DNA of 15,807 nucleotides from JAMLIN01 sp041676645 (GTDB taxonomy: Bacteria; Pseudomonadota; Gammaproteobacteria; Burkholderiales; Burkholderiaceae_E), in contig JBAYRO010000075.1 of NCBI GenBank assembly GCA_041676645.1, positions 1 through 15,807 on the forward strand, read 5' to 3'. This document shows, piece after piece, positions 7,570 through 15,724 of the stretch. The translations under genes and the position numbers were made by a program. Below the pieces are notes generated by a model. That model had not been told where the DNA came from. It saw only the letters and a program-made list of their open reading frames with translations, and did not search any database. Every line of letters starts with the position of its first letter. Position 1 is the first letter of the stretch.

Positions 7570-10500
7570 CTAGGCATCGATCGGCGGTTCGGCCGCGACG
7601 CGCTTGCTGTCGCGGCCGAAGATCCGGCGCACGACCACGAAGAACAGCGGCACGAAGAAGATGCTGAGCAAGGTGCCGGCAATGGTGCCGCCGAGCACCC
7701 CGGTGCCGATCGCATTCTGGCTGCCGGAGCCGGCGCCGGTGGAGATCGCGAGCGGCACGACGCCGAGCGCGAAGGCGAGCGAGGTCATGATGATCGGCCG
7801 CAGGCGCAGCTTGACGGCTTCCAGGGTCGCCTCGATCAGGCCGAGGCCCTGTTCGATCTGCGCCTTGGCGAACTCCACGATCAGGATCGCGTTCTTCGCC
7901 GACAGCCCGACCGTGGCGAGCAACGCAACCTGGAAGTAGACGTCGTTCGACAGGCCCCGGCTGCTCGAGGCGAGCAGCGCGCCGAGGATGCCCAGGGGCA
8001 CGATCAGCATCACCGAGAACGGGATCGACCAGCTCTCGTAGAGCGCCGCCAGGCACAGGAACACCACCAGCAGCGACAGCACGTAGAGCAGCGGCGCCTG
8101 GTCGCCCGTCTGGCGCTCCTCGTAGGACAGGCCGGTCCAGGAGATGCCGACGCCGTCCGGCAGCTGCGCCGCAATGCGCTCGACCGCCGCCATCGCATCG
8201 CCGGTGCTCTTGCCCGGAGCCGCCTCGCCGAGGATCTCGAGCGCCGGCAGGCCGTTGTAGCGCTCGAGCCGGGGGGCGCCGGAAGTCCAGCGGGCGCTGG
8301 CGAAGGCCGAGAACGGCACCATTTCGCCACGAGAACTGCGCACATACCAGCGGTCGAGGTCCTCGGGCATCATCCGGAACTGGGCATCGGCCTGCACGAA
8401 CACCCTCTTCACCCGGCCCTTGTCGATGAAGTCGTTGACATAGGTGCCGCCCCAGGCGGTGGAAAGCGCATCGTTGATCTCGGCCATGGTCAGGCCGAGC
8501 GCACCGGCTGCCGCCGTATCGACCTCGATGTGGTACTGCGGGGTATCGGGCTGGGCGTTGGGTCGCACGCCGGTCATGTCGGGGTCCTGCGCGGCCATGC
8601 CGAGGAACTGGTCGCGGGCGGCGAGCAGCACATCGCGGCCGACACCGGCCTGGTCCTGCAGGAAGAAGTTGAAGCCGGTGGCGATGCCGAGCTCCGGGAT
8701 CGGCGGCGGGGCGAAGGCGAAGGCCATCGCGTCACGCATCTGCATGAACGCACCCATCGCACGGCCGGCGACCGACTGGGCCTCGAGCGCTTCGCCCGGG
8801 CGCTCCTCCCAATCCTTGAGCCGCACGAACCCGAGGCCCATGTTCTGGCCGGTGCCGCCGAAGCTGAAACCGGCGACCGTGAACACCGATTCGACGGCTT
8901 CCTTCTCGTTTTCCAGGAAATGCTCCTGGACCTTGTCGAGCACTTCGAGGGTGCGCTCCTGGGTCGCTCCCGCGGGCAGTTGCACCTGGGTGAGCAGGAC
9001 GCCCTGGTCCTCGTCGGGCAGGAAGGCGGTGGGCATGCGCCCGAACATGAAGACGACGACGCCGACGATGACGAGGTAGATGAGCAGGAAGCGGCCGGTG
9101 CGCGCGAGGATGTAGCCGACCGTCGACTGGTAGCCGCGGTTGCTGCGCTCGAAGCCGCGGTTGAACCAGCCGAAGAAGCCGCGCGTCTTGCCCTGGTGGC
9201 CCTTCTCGATGGGCTTGAGCATGGTCGCGCACAGCGCCGGGGTCAGGACCAGGGCGACCAGCACCGACAGCGCCATCGCGGAGACGATGGTGATCGAGAA
9301 CTGCCGGTAGATGACGCCGGTCGAGCCGCCGAAGAAGGCCATCGGCACGAACACCGCCGAGAGCACCAGGGTGATGCCGACCAGCGCACCGGTGATCTGG
9401 CCCATCGACTTGCGGGTCGCCTCGCGCGGCGACAGGCCTTCCTCGCTCATGATGCGCTCGACGTTCTCGACGACCACGATCGCGTCGTCGACGAGCAGGC
9501 CGATGGCGAGCACCATCGCGAACATCGTGAGCGTGTTGATCGAGAAGCCTGCCGCCGACAGCACTCCGAAAGTGCCCAGCAACACCACCGGCACCGCGAT
9601 CGCCGGGATGAGGGTGGCCCTGAAGTTCTGCAGGAACAGGTACATCACGAGGAAGACGAGCACGATGGCCTCGATCAGCGTCATCACGACGCTTTCGATC
9701 GACAGCTTCACGAAGGGCGTGGTGTCGAAGGGAATCAGCCACTCCAGACCCTGCGGGAAGGACTCGGCGAGCCGCTCCATCTCGGCCTTGACCAGGTCGG
9801 CGGTGTCGAGCGCGTTGGCGCCCGAGGCGAGGCGGATCGCGACGCCGGTGGCCGGTTTGCCGTTGTAGCGGGGCACGAAGTTGTACTGCTCGCTGCCGAG
9901 TTCGACCCGGGCAACATCGCCCAGGCGCACCACGGCGCCATCACTGGTCGTGCGCAGCAGGATCGCGCGGAACTGCTCGGGCGTCTGGAGGCGGGTCTGC
10001 GAGGTGATGGTCGCGTTGAGCTCCTGCCCGGGCACCGCCGGCGCCCCGCCGAGCTCGCCCGCCGAGACCTGCGCGTTCTGCGCGAGAATCGCCGACTTGA
10101 CGTCGGCCGGCGTCAGGGCGAAGTTCTGCAGTCGTTCCGGGTCGAGCCAGATGCGCATCGCATAGCCGGCGCCGAAGACCTGCAGTTCGCCCACGCCGGG
10201 TACCCGGCTGATCGGATCCTGGATGTTGGTGACGATGTAGTCGGCCAGGTCCGTCTGGGTGATGTCCGGATTGTCGGAAATGAGGGAGATCACCATCAGG
10301 AAGGCGGCGGTCGACTTGTTGACCTGCACCCCCTGGCGCTGGACCTCCTGCGGCAGCACGGGAATCGCGAGCGAAAGCTTGTTCTGCACCTGCACCTGGG
10401 CGATGTCCGGATCGGTGCCGGCATCGAAGGTGAGGGTGACAGTGGCCCGGCCGGTGGAGTCGCTGGTCGACTTCATGTAGCGCAGGCCGTCGATGCCGGT

Positions 10501-10707
10501 CATGCGCTGCTCGATGACCTGGGTGACCGTGTCCTGCAGGGTCGCCGCCGAGGCGCCGGGATAGTTGGCGTTGATCGTGACCGACGGCGGCGCGATCTGC
10601 GGGTACTGCGAGACGGGCAGGCTGAAGATGGCCAGCAAGCCCGCCAGCATGATGACGATCGCGATGACCCAGGCGAAGACCGGGCGATCGATGAAAAAAC
10701 GTGCCAT
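7570..10707 (-). CDS. RND multidrug efflux pump, HAE1/AcrB family
   Basis: This 1045-residue protein matches AcrB in length and plan: an N-terminal membrane helix (MARFFIDRPVFAWVIAIVIM), a large periplasmic loop, helices 2-6, a second periplasmic loop (~565-870), and a final helix set to ~1030. Proton-relay residues D407 and D408 (LLVDDAIVVVEN) fall exactly at the AcrB numbers, and the matching lysine is K938 (SAKNAIL). The aromatic residues of the deep binding pocket are present: F136, F178, F609, F614, F616 and F627, the last four one position before their AcrB counterparts. It is therefore expected to be an active drug/proton antiporter with broad hydrophobic substrates. The gene follows the adaptor by 18 nt and precedes the channel by 10 nt. 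No defect is seen. Confidence 0.96.
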   Translation of the reverse strand: MARFFIDRPVFAWVIAIVIMLAGLLAIFSLPVSQYPQIAPPSVTINANYPGASAATLQDTVTQVIEQRMTGIDGLRYMKSTSDSTGRATVTLTFDAGTDPDIAQVQVQNKLSLAIPVLPQEVQRQGVQVNKSTAAFLMVISLISDNPDITQTDLADYIVTNIQDPISRVPGVGELQVFGAGYAMRIWLDPERLQNFALTPADVKSAILAQNAQVSAGELGGAPAVPGQELNATITSQTRLQTPEQFRAILLRTTSDGAVVRLGDVARVELGSEQYNFVPRYNGKPATGVAIRLASGANALDTADLVKAEMERLAESFPQGLEWLIPFDTTPFVKLSIESVVMTLIEAIVLVFLVMYLFLQNFRATLIPAIAVPVVLLGTFGVLSAAGFSINTLTMFAMVLAIGLLVDDAIVVVENVERIMSEEGLSPREATRKSMGQITGALVGITLVLSAVFVPMAFFGGSTGVIYRQFSITIVSAMALSVLVALVLTPALCATMLKPIEKGHQGKTRGFFGWFNRGFERSNRGYQSTVGYILARTGRFLLIYLVIVGVVVFMFGRMPTAFLPDEDQGVLLTQVQLPAGATQERTLEVLDKVQEHFLENEKEAVESVFTVAGFSFGGTGQNMGLGFVRLKDWEERPGEALEAQSVAGRAMGAFMQMRDAMAFAFAPPPIPELGIATGFNFFLQDQAGVGRDVLLAARDQFLGMAAQDPDMTGVRPNAQPDTPQYHIEVDTAAAGALGLTMAEINDALSTAWGGTYVNDFIDKGRVKRVFVQADAQFRMMPEDLDRWYVRSSRGEMVPFSAFASARWTSGAPRLERYNGLPALEILGEAAPGKSTGDAMAAVERIAAQLPDGVGISWTGLSYEERQTGDQAPLLYVLSLLVVFLCLAALYESWSIPFSVMLIVPLGILGALLASSSRGLSNDVYFQVALLATVGLSAKNAILIVEFAKAQIEQGLGLIEATLEAVKLRLRPIIMTSLAFALGVVPLAISTGAGSGSQNAIGTGVLGGTIAGTLLSIFFVPLFFVVVRRIFGRDSKRVAAEPPIDA

Positions 10708-10725
10708 GGCTGCTTACGTCCCCGC

Positions 10726-11942
10726 TCAGTTGGATGCGGCGGGGGCGGTGGCCGGTGCCTCGGCGGCCGGCGCCGATGCGGGCTCGACCACGGTCACCGG
10801 GACGCCGGGACGGATCTTCTGCAGACCTTCGACGATCACACGATCGCCGGCGGCCAGGCCTTCGCTGACCAGCCACTGGTCGCCGATGGTGCGCTCGGTG
10901 ACGAGCTGGCGCTGGGCCACCCTGCCTTCCTCGTCGACGACCATCGCGATCGCCTGGCCGCGCGCGTCTCGGGTCACGCCACGCTGCGGCGCGAGGATCG
11001 CGTTGTCGCGCACGCCTTCCTCGAGAAGGGCGCGCACATACATGCCGGGCAGCAGTTCGCGGTCCGGGTTGGGGAACACCGCCCGCAGGGTGACGCTGCC
11101 GGTGGCCGGGTCGACCGTGGCCTCGGAGAACTGCAGGCGGCCCTCGTGTTCGTACTCGGTGCCGTCGGGCAGCAGCAGCTTCGCGCTGGCCTGGTCCTTG
11201 CCGACGCTGCGCAGCTTGCCGCTGGCGAGATCGCGGCGCATCTGCAGCAGCTCGTTCGTGGAGCGGGTGAGATCGACGTAGATCGGGTCGAGCTGCTGGA
11301 TGGTCGCCAGCGGCTGGGGCTGGCTGGCCGTGACCAGGGCGCCGGCTGTGACCGAGGACCGACCGATGCGCCCGCCGATGGGGGCGGTGATCCGGCTGTG
11401 GTCGAGATTGATGCGGGCCGACTCGACCGCGGCCTTCGCGGCCGCCACGTCGGCCTTGCCCAGGGCGAGGGCGGCGCGTGCGTCATCGCGCGCCTGGCGA
11501 CTGACCGCATCCACCCGGGAAAGTTCCTCGTAGCGTTTCGCGGTGATCTCGGCGCTCTTGAGGTTCGCCTCGGCCCGGGCGAGCGCCGCGCGCGCGCTTT
11601 CGCTGGCGGCCTTGTAGGTTGCGTCGTCGACCTGGTAGAGCACCTGCCCCGCCTTGACGTCGGTGCCTCGGTGAACTTGCGCTCCTGGATGATGCCGGAG
11701 ACCTGCGGCCGCACCTCGGCAACGAGATAGGGCGAGGTCCGGCCGGCGAGCTCGGTGCTCAGGGATATCGACCGCGGCTCGATCGTCACCGTGACCACCT
11801 CGGGCGGCGGAGGCGGAGGCGGCGCCGGCGGCGCGTCCTGGCCGCATGCGGACAGCGCCGCGGCAATGGCGAGCAGCGCGGCCGGCGCGAGCCGGCGAAC
11901 GAGAATACGGGTGGCGTGAGCCTGGATGTTGTTGGTGTGCAC
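10726..11942 (-). pseudogene. RND periplasmic adaptor (AcrA/MexA type), disrupted by one-base frameshift
   Basis: Two frames together encode one adaptor. The upstream part, from GTG 11942, has a lipoprotein signal (AALLAIAAALSAC, Cys33), a run of prolines, then TVTIEPRSISLSTELAGRTSPYLVAEVRPQVSGIIQERKFTE. The downstream part, in the next frame, continues TDVKAGQVLYQVDDATY, the coiled-coil hairpin, lipoyl, beta-barrel and membrane-proximal domains, ending near 10726. In AcrA relatives these parts are contiguous (FTEG-(S/T)-DVKAGQ). Adding one C on the plus strand in the CC at 11666-11667 restores a Gly codon and a 405-residue protein close to AcrA (397). The rest shows no decay, so a sequencing or assembly error is at least as likely as a real mutation. 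If real, the pump lacks its own adaptor. GTG is the only initiator codon placed close before the signal; its ribosome site is weak. Confidence 0.85.
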
Positions 11943-12066
11943 GAAAGTCCCGGTTCGGTTCGTTCGGCTCGAGATCGTCGAGCGGATGAAGGCGGCTGCG
12001 CGAGGGATGCCGGAGGATGAGAGGACAGCGCCGGAAAAAACGATGCGGCAGCGCAGCAACAGGCCC

Positions 12067-12080
12067 TGAATGAACATTCA
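12067..12080. promoter_or_regulatory. Likely TetR operator palindrome
   Basis: TGAATG-AA-CATTCA is a perfect 6+2+6 palindrome. It overlaps the last base of the -10 element of the pump operon promoter and covers the expected transcription start, so a bound dimer would block RNA polymerase. Its size and symmetry suit a TetR-family dimer, and the operon encodes one. Confidence 0.7.
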
Positions 12081-12108
12081 TTCTGGATGCGGGTTTCCTG
12101 CCTGTCAA
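12080..12108 (-). promoter_or_regulatory. Sigma-70 promoter of the efflux operon
   Basis: Read on the minus strand, TTGACA (12108-12103) is followed by a 17-nt spacer and CAGAAT (12085-12080). The -35 is perfect, the -10 matches four of six, and the spacing is optimal. Transcription would start near 12073, leaving a leader of about 130 nt before GTG 11942, in which I see no gene. Confidence 0.75.
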
Positions 12109-12294
12109 GGATTTTCGCACGGCAACACCCCGGTGCACTGTCATCCAATCGGCATCAAAACGACGCAAAACGCTCATATCGCGGCAACAGACTCCCGGCT
12201 GGCGTTGCCCCGGCGAGGTGCTGCGCCGCAACGCGCCGGCCCGAGGCAGCAGATGCCCACCCGGCAATTCTTCGAACAACCAGCTGGAAACGAG
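12086..12294. other. Shared upstream region between pump operon and porin
   Basis: This spacer carries the pump promoter on its left side. For the porin I could not find a convincing -35/-10 pair; the most AT-rich part, about 12150-12180, is the best guess. No small gene with a ribosome site was seen. Confidence 0.5.
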
Positions 12295-13368
12295 ATGAAA
12301 CGACATGCCATCGCGCTGGCCCTGGCCGGCTTCCTACTGTCTCCCGCGGCCCGCGCGGATGTCGAACTGATGGGCAAGGCCCTGCAGGTATACGGCAAGC
12401 TGCATGTGTCCTACGACCTCTACGACCGCGGCGGCTCCACGGTCGACGTTCCCGATCCTTCCGACTCGGAAGTCGTCTCGAATTCCTCGCGCCTCGGCTT
12501 CAAGGGCGAAGTCGACCTCGGCGCCACCACCAAGGCACTGTGGAAGTTCGAATCCGAGATCGACGTGGTCGGCGAGGTCGGCGAACTGAAGGCACGTTCA
12601 CGCTACCTCGGTGTCGGGGGCGGCTGGGGGCATGTCCTGGTCGGCATCGAGGACACCCCGCTCAAGCGGCTGGCCGGCTCCTACACCGAATTCGGCGACA
12701 CCATCGCCGATCGTCGCGGCATCCTCGGCCAGGTTTCCAGCGGCGCCCATCTTTTCAACGTGCGCGCCAAGAACATGGTCACCTACGGCTACCGGGGCAA
12801 GGGCTTCGCCTTCGACCTGATGGCCGCCAACGACTTCGAGGACGTCACCGATCCGGACCAGAGCGACAACCAGCTCTTCGGAGTCGGGCTGTCGTACAAG
12901 GCGAGCAACTGGGGCGCCGGCATTGCCTGGGAATCGCAGTCCGACATGGGCGGTGTCGACGGCGCGGACGCCGACGCGATCCGTTTCGGCGGCAACTACT
13001 CCTTCGGCAGGTTCAAGGTCGGCGGCCTCTACGAGATGCTGAGCGACGACGGCTGGGGCAACCGGGTCGAACGCGACGCGTTCGCGATCAACGCCTCGAT
13101 GCAGATCGCCCCGGACTGGAAGATCGCGATCCAGTACATGGAAGCCGACTCGTCGGACGCCGGCAATGACGGTGCGGACGAGATCGCGATCGGCGCCTAC
13201 TACAAGATCACCAAGGCCGTCGAGGTCTACGCGATGTACGCCGAGCTGTCGAACGAAAGCAACGCCAGCTATCGTCTCGCGCGCTCGGGCCATGGCCAGG
13301 CCTACCAGCCGACGGCCGCCGGCGAGAAGGTCAACGCGTTCTCGGTGGGCATGTCGCTCAGCTTCTGA
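12295..13368 (+). CDS. Gram-negative general porin
   Basis: The start is ATG 12295, with GGAA at 12286-12289. The open frame extends upstream to 12070, but that stretch covers the pump promoter and has no signal peptide. The 357-residue product begins with a signal peptide, MKRHAIALALAGFLLSPAARA, cleaved after Ala21. The rest alternates polar and aromatic residues in short strands, for example QVYGKLHVSYDLY, NSSRLGFKGEVDLG, LWKFESEID, FAINASMQIAPDWKIAIQYM. It ends in VGMSLSF, with the terminal Phe used by the BAM machinery. This fits a 16-stranded trimeric porin (Porin_4/OmpC-like). The phrase RLGFKG near the N-terminus and the long acidic loops are typical. Solute preference cannot be told. 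It is divergent from the pump operon, with about 200 bp shared upstream, and ends in a hairpin. Confidence 0.9.
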   Translation: MKRHAIALALAGFLLSPAARADVELMGKALQVYGKLHVSYDLYDRGGSTVDVPDPSDSEVVSNSSRLGFKGEVDLGATTKALWKFESEIDVVGEVGELKARSRYLGVGGGWGHVLVGIEDTPLKRLAGSYTEFGDTIADRRGILGQVSSGAHLFNVRAKNMVTYGYRGKGFAFDLMAANDFEDVTDPDQSDNQLFGVGLSYKASNWGAGIAWESQSDMGGVDGADADAIRFGGNYSFGRFKVGGLYEMLSDDGWGNRVERDAFAINASMQIAPDWKIAIQYMEADSSDAGNDGADEIAIGAYYKITKAVEVYAMYAELSNESNASYRLARSGHGQAYQPTAAGEKVNAFSVGMSLSF

Positions 13369-13401
13369 TTGTTGCCCGGACCCGGTGAAACCCGGGGTCC
13401 T

Positions 13402-13430
13402 GGGGCCACCCCCTCCACAGGGGTGGCCCC
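13402..13430 (+). terminator. Porin terminator hairpin
   Basis: GGGGCCACCCC (13402-13412) pairs perfectly with GGGGTGGCCCC (13420-13430), an 11-bp stem with a 7-nt loop, 33 nt after the porin stop. It lacks a T-run, so termination may be partial or the hairpin may stabilise the mRNA end. Confidence 0.7.
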
Positions 13431-13468
13431 GTCTCATGCGCCAGCCGACCAAGCTCATGCGCATGTCG

Positions 13469-13499
13469 TTGGAAAACAGCCCGGCACTCGATTCATAAT
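13469..13499 (+). promoter_or_regulatory. Candidate promoter of the cysB-like gene
   Basis: TTGGAA (13469-13474) and CATAAT (13494-13499) stand 19 nt apart, slightly long, in the only AT-richer part of the gap. This would place the start near 13506, about 47 nt before ATG 13553. No other pair in the gap looks better. Confidence 0.4.
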
Positions 13500-13552
13500 T
13501 CGGATTCCGCATGTGGACCGCCGTTTCGGTCCCGACAACCGGCATCCGATCG

Positions 13553-14509
13553 ATGAATTTCCAGCAACTTCGCTCCGCGCGCGAAGCCGCAAGGCGCGGC
13601 TTCAACCTGACCACCGTGGCCGAGGTGCTGCATACCTCGCAGCCCGGCGTGAGCCGCCAGATCCGCGAACTCGAGGACGAGCTCGGGGTGGCGATCTTCG
13701 CGCGGGCCGGCAAGCGCCTGACCGGGCTGACGCCGCCCGGGCGAGTGATCCTCCCGCTGATCGAGCGCCTGCTGCTCGAAGCGGACAACCTGCGCCGGGC
13801 CGGCGAAAACTTCGCCGCCCAGGATCGCGGCTCCTTGACGATAGCGGCCACCCACTCACAGGCGCGCTACGCCCTGCCTCATGCGGTGCGTGATTTCAGC
13901 GAGCGGCACCCCGACGTGACCTTGATCATGCATCAGGGCTCGCCACGGCAGATCGCCGAACTGCTGCTCTCGGGCGAAGCCGACATCGGCATCGCCACCG
14001 AGGCCCTGGCCGAGTATCCGGGGCTGGCGGCGATGGCGAGCTATCGCTGGACACACTCGATCGTCGTCCCGCCCGGGCATCCGCTCGCCCGGGACGCCGA
14101 GCAGGGCATCGAACCGAGCCTCGAGCGGCTGGCCCAGTTCCCGATCATCACCTACGAGCCCGGCTTCACCGGGCGCAGCCATATCGACGAGGCTTTCCGC
14201 CGGGCCGGGCTGCGGCTCGAGCCGGTCCTCTCGGCGATGGACGCCGACGTCATCAAGACCTATGTCGAGCTCGGCATGGGCGTGGGCATCATCGCGGCGA
14301 TCGCCTTCGACGAGGCGCGCGATCCGCAACTGCGCGCGATCGATGCCCGGCACCTGTTCAGCGCCAACCTGACCCGGCTGGCGCTGCGCCGCGGCAGCTT
14401 CCTGCGCAGCTATGTCTACGACTTCATCGAGCTGTTCGCCCCGCCCCTGACCCGCGAGGTGGTCGACCGGTGGCTGGCCTCGCCCCCGGGCTCCCGCCTC
14501 GATCCCTGA
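13553..14509 (+). CDS. cysB: CysB-family LysR-type transcriptional regulator
   Basis: The start is ATG 13553 (MNFQQLRSAREAARRGFNLT), which is the family N-terminus; an in-frame ATG at 13511 would add 14 residues foreign to it. The product is 318 residues, close to CysB (324). The winged helix-turn-helix covers 2-60 (TSQPGVSRQIRELEDELG, GKRLTGLTPPG). The effector domain (~90-300) keeps ATHSQARYALP, IATE, DADVIKTY, GMGVGIIA and RSYVYDFIELFAP. CysB turns on sulfate-assimilation genes with N-acetylserine. By family numbering, T100, Q103 and T149 of the anion site are present, 102 is Ser rather than Thr, and 202 is Glu (TYEPGF) where CysB has Thr. It is convergent with cysK, a plausible target. 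A CysB paralogue such as Cbl is the alternative. Confidence 0.88.
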   Translation: MNFQQLRSAREAARRGFNLTTVAEVLHTSQPGVSRQIRELEDELGVAIFARAGKRLTGLTPPGRVILPLIERLLLEADNLRRAGENFAAQDRGSLTIAATHSQARYALPHAVRDFSERHPDVTLIMHQGSPRQIAELLLSGEADIGIATEALAEYPGLAAMASYRWTHSIVVPPGHPLARDAEQGIEPSLERLAQFPIITYEPGFTGRSHIDEAFRRAGLRLEPVLSAMDADVIKTYVELGMGVGIIAAIAFDEARDPQLRAIDARHLFSANLTRLALRRGSFLRSYVYDFIELFAPPLTREVVDRWLASPPGSRLDP

Positions 14510-14522
14510 CGGGCCTTCGGGC

Positions 14523-14582
14523 TGGGGCGCCTTGCCGTACAAGCGTACTGTCTGCGGCGCCCCGCCTTGTCATGCGCCCGAA
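14523..14582 (+). repeat. REP-like palindromic repeat, copy 1
   Basis: This 60-bp element lies between the convergent cysB-like gene and cysK. It contains GGGGCGCC (14524-14531) pairing with GGCGCCCC (14556-14563), with GTAC-N4-GTAC inside. An outer 9-bp stem is GCCTTCGGG (14513-14521) with CCCGAAGGC (14577-14585). A near-identical copy in reverse orientation lies at 15725-15784. Its position after two gene ends suits a bidirectional terminator or mRNA-end stabiliser. Confidence 0.8.
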
Positions 14583-14603
14583 GGCGCGCCGGGAAGTCGG
14601 GTG

Positions 14604-15584
14604 CTACTGGGTGACGGGCAATCCCGATGCGTCGAACATCCCCTCGAAGAGGATCGAGCTGAGATAGCGCTCGCCCGAATCGGGCAGCACCACCACGATC
14701 GTCTTGCCCTTGTTCTCGGGCTGCTTCGCCAGGCGCAGCGCGGCGACCACCGCGGCGCCGCTCGAGATGCCCGACAGGATGCCCTCTTCACTGGCGAGGC
14801 GCCGGGCGTATTCGACCGATTCCTCGTTCGACACCTGTTCCACGCCGTCGATGAGCGAGAGGTCGAGCGTGCCCGGGATGAAGCCCGCGCCCAGGCCCTG
14901 GATCTTGTGGGGCCCCGGCGCAAGCTCCTGGCCGGCGCGCGCCTGGGTGATCACGGGACTGGCGATCGGCTCGACCGCGATCGACTGGATCGCCTTACCC
15001 TTGGTCTTCTTGATGTAACGCGATACGCCGGTGATGGTGCCGCCGGTGCCGACGCCCGACACGAGGATGTCGATCGCGCCGTCGGTGTCGTTCCAGATCT
15101 CGGGGCCGGTGGTCGACTCGTGGATCGCCGGATTGGCCGGATTCTCGAACTGCTGCAGCAGCACGTACTTCGGGTCGGAAGCGGCAAGCTCCTCGGCCTT
15201 CGCGATGGCCGCCTTCATGCCCTTGGCACCCTCGGTCAGCACCAGCTTCGCGCCATAGGCGAGCAGCAGTTTGCGACGCTCGATGCTCATGGTGTCGGGC
15301 ATGGTGAGGGTGAGCGGGATGCCCTTGGCGGCGGCCACATAGGCCAGCGCGATCCCGGTATTGCCACTGGTCGGTTCGACCAGTTCCTTGCCCGGGCCGA
15401 GCAGGCCCTTCTTCTCGGCTTCCCAGATCATCGCCGCGCCGATCCGGCACTTGACCGAATAGGCGGGATTGCGCCCCTCGATCTTGGCGAGCACCGTCGC
15501 GCCCGCGCCCTCGGTGATGCGGTTCAGCCGTACCAGGGGAGTGTTCCCGATGGACAGCGAATTGTCTTGATGGATTCGGCTCAT
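14604..15584 (-). CDS. cysK: Cysteine synthase A (O-acetylserine sulfhydrylase)
   Basis: This 326-residue PLP enzyme makes cysteine from O-acetylserine and sulfide in the cytoplasm, the last step of sulfur assimilation. Visible motifs: the N-terminal SIGNTPLVRLNRI; the PLP lysine K45 in SVKCRIGA; the substrate loop TSGNTG at 72-77; the phosphate-binding GTGGT at 179-183; SSGAA near 274; and PDSGERYLS at 301-309. In CysK the residue pair after the PLP lysine is often Asp-Arg or Cys-Arg, and here it is Cys-Arg. The start is ATG 15584 with GAGGAA a few bases before it. It is convergent with the CysB-like regulator and lies alone between two copies of a palindromic repeat. Length and motifs argue for CysK over CysM. 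Confidence 0.96.
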   Translation of the reverse strand: MSRIHQDNSLSIGNTPLVRLNRITEGAGATVLAKIEGRNPAYSVKCRIGAAMIWEAEKKGLLGPGKELVEPTSGNTGIALAYVAAAKGIPLTLTMPDTMSIERRKLLLAYGAKLVLTEGAKGMKAAIAKAEELAASDPKYVLLQQFENPANPAIHESTTGPEIWNDTDGAIDILVSGVGTGGTITGVSRYIKKTKGKAIQSIAVEPIASPVITQARAGQELAPGPHKIQGLGAGFIPGTLDLSLIDGVEQVSNEESVEYARRLASEEGILSGISSGAAVVAALRLAKQPENKGKTIVVVLPDSGERYLSSILFEGMFDASGLPVTQ

Positions 15585-15639
15585 GGTTTTTTCCTCGGGA
15601 GCTGGGGTTCTCGCAGCCGGACAGGCTAGCCGCGGGCTG

Positions 15640-15673
15640 GTTCATTCTGAACGAAGCATTGCATACATGCTTC
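15640..15673. promoter_or_regulatory. Palindromes upstream of cysK, candidate regulator site
   Basis: GTTCA-N3-TGAAC (15640-15652) abuts GAAGCAT-N7-ATGCTTC (15653-15673), about 56-90 nt before ATG 15584. CysB-controlled promoters carry poorly conserved sites in this region and often a weak -35; I find no good -35 here. Assignment to CysB is inference. Confidence 0.35.
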
Positions 15674-15724
15674 ATCGTTTCGCGCATGTCCCTGCCCTTG
15701 CTTCTTTCTCGATACGGGCTCGCA

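Noticed and set aside
7336..11730. Long open frame on the plus strand (over 1,400 codons) opposite the pump operon
   Set aside because: It lies antisense to clear RND and channel genes, is rich in Arg, Gly, His and Asp from GC-rich codons read backwards, and shows no domain. It is a shadow of the real genes.
11943..12077. Upstream ATG (12077) as start of the adaptor
   Set aside because: It lies inside the operator at or before the expected transcription start, and the added 45 residues are not signal-like; GTG 11942 fits the lipoprotein signal.
12070..12294. N-terminal extension of the porin frame
   Set aside because: It would place translated sequence over the pump promoter and before the signal peptide; ATG 12295 gives a proper signal sequence.
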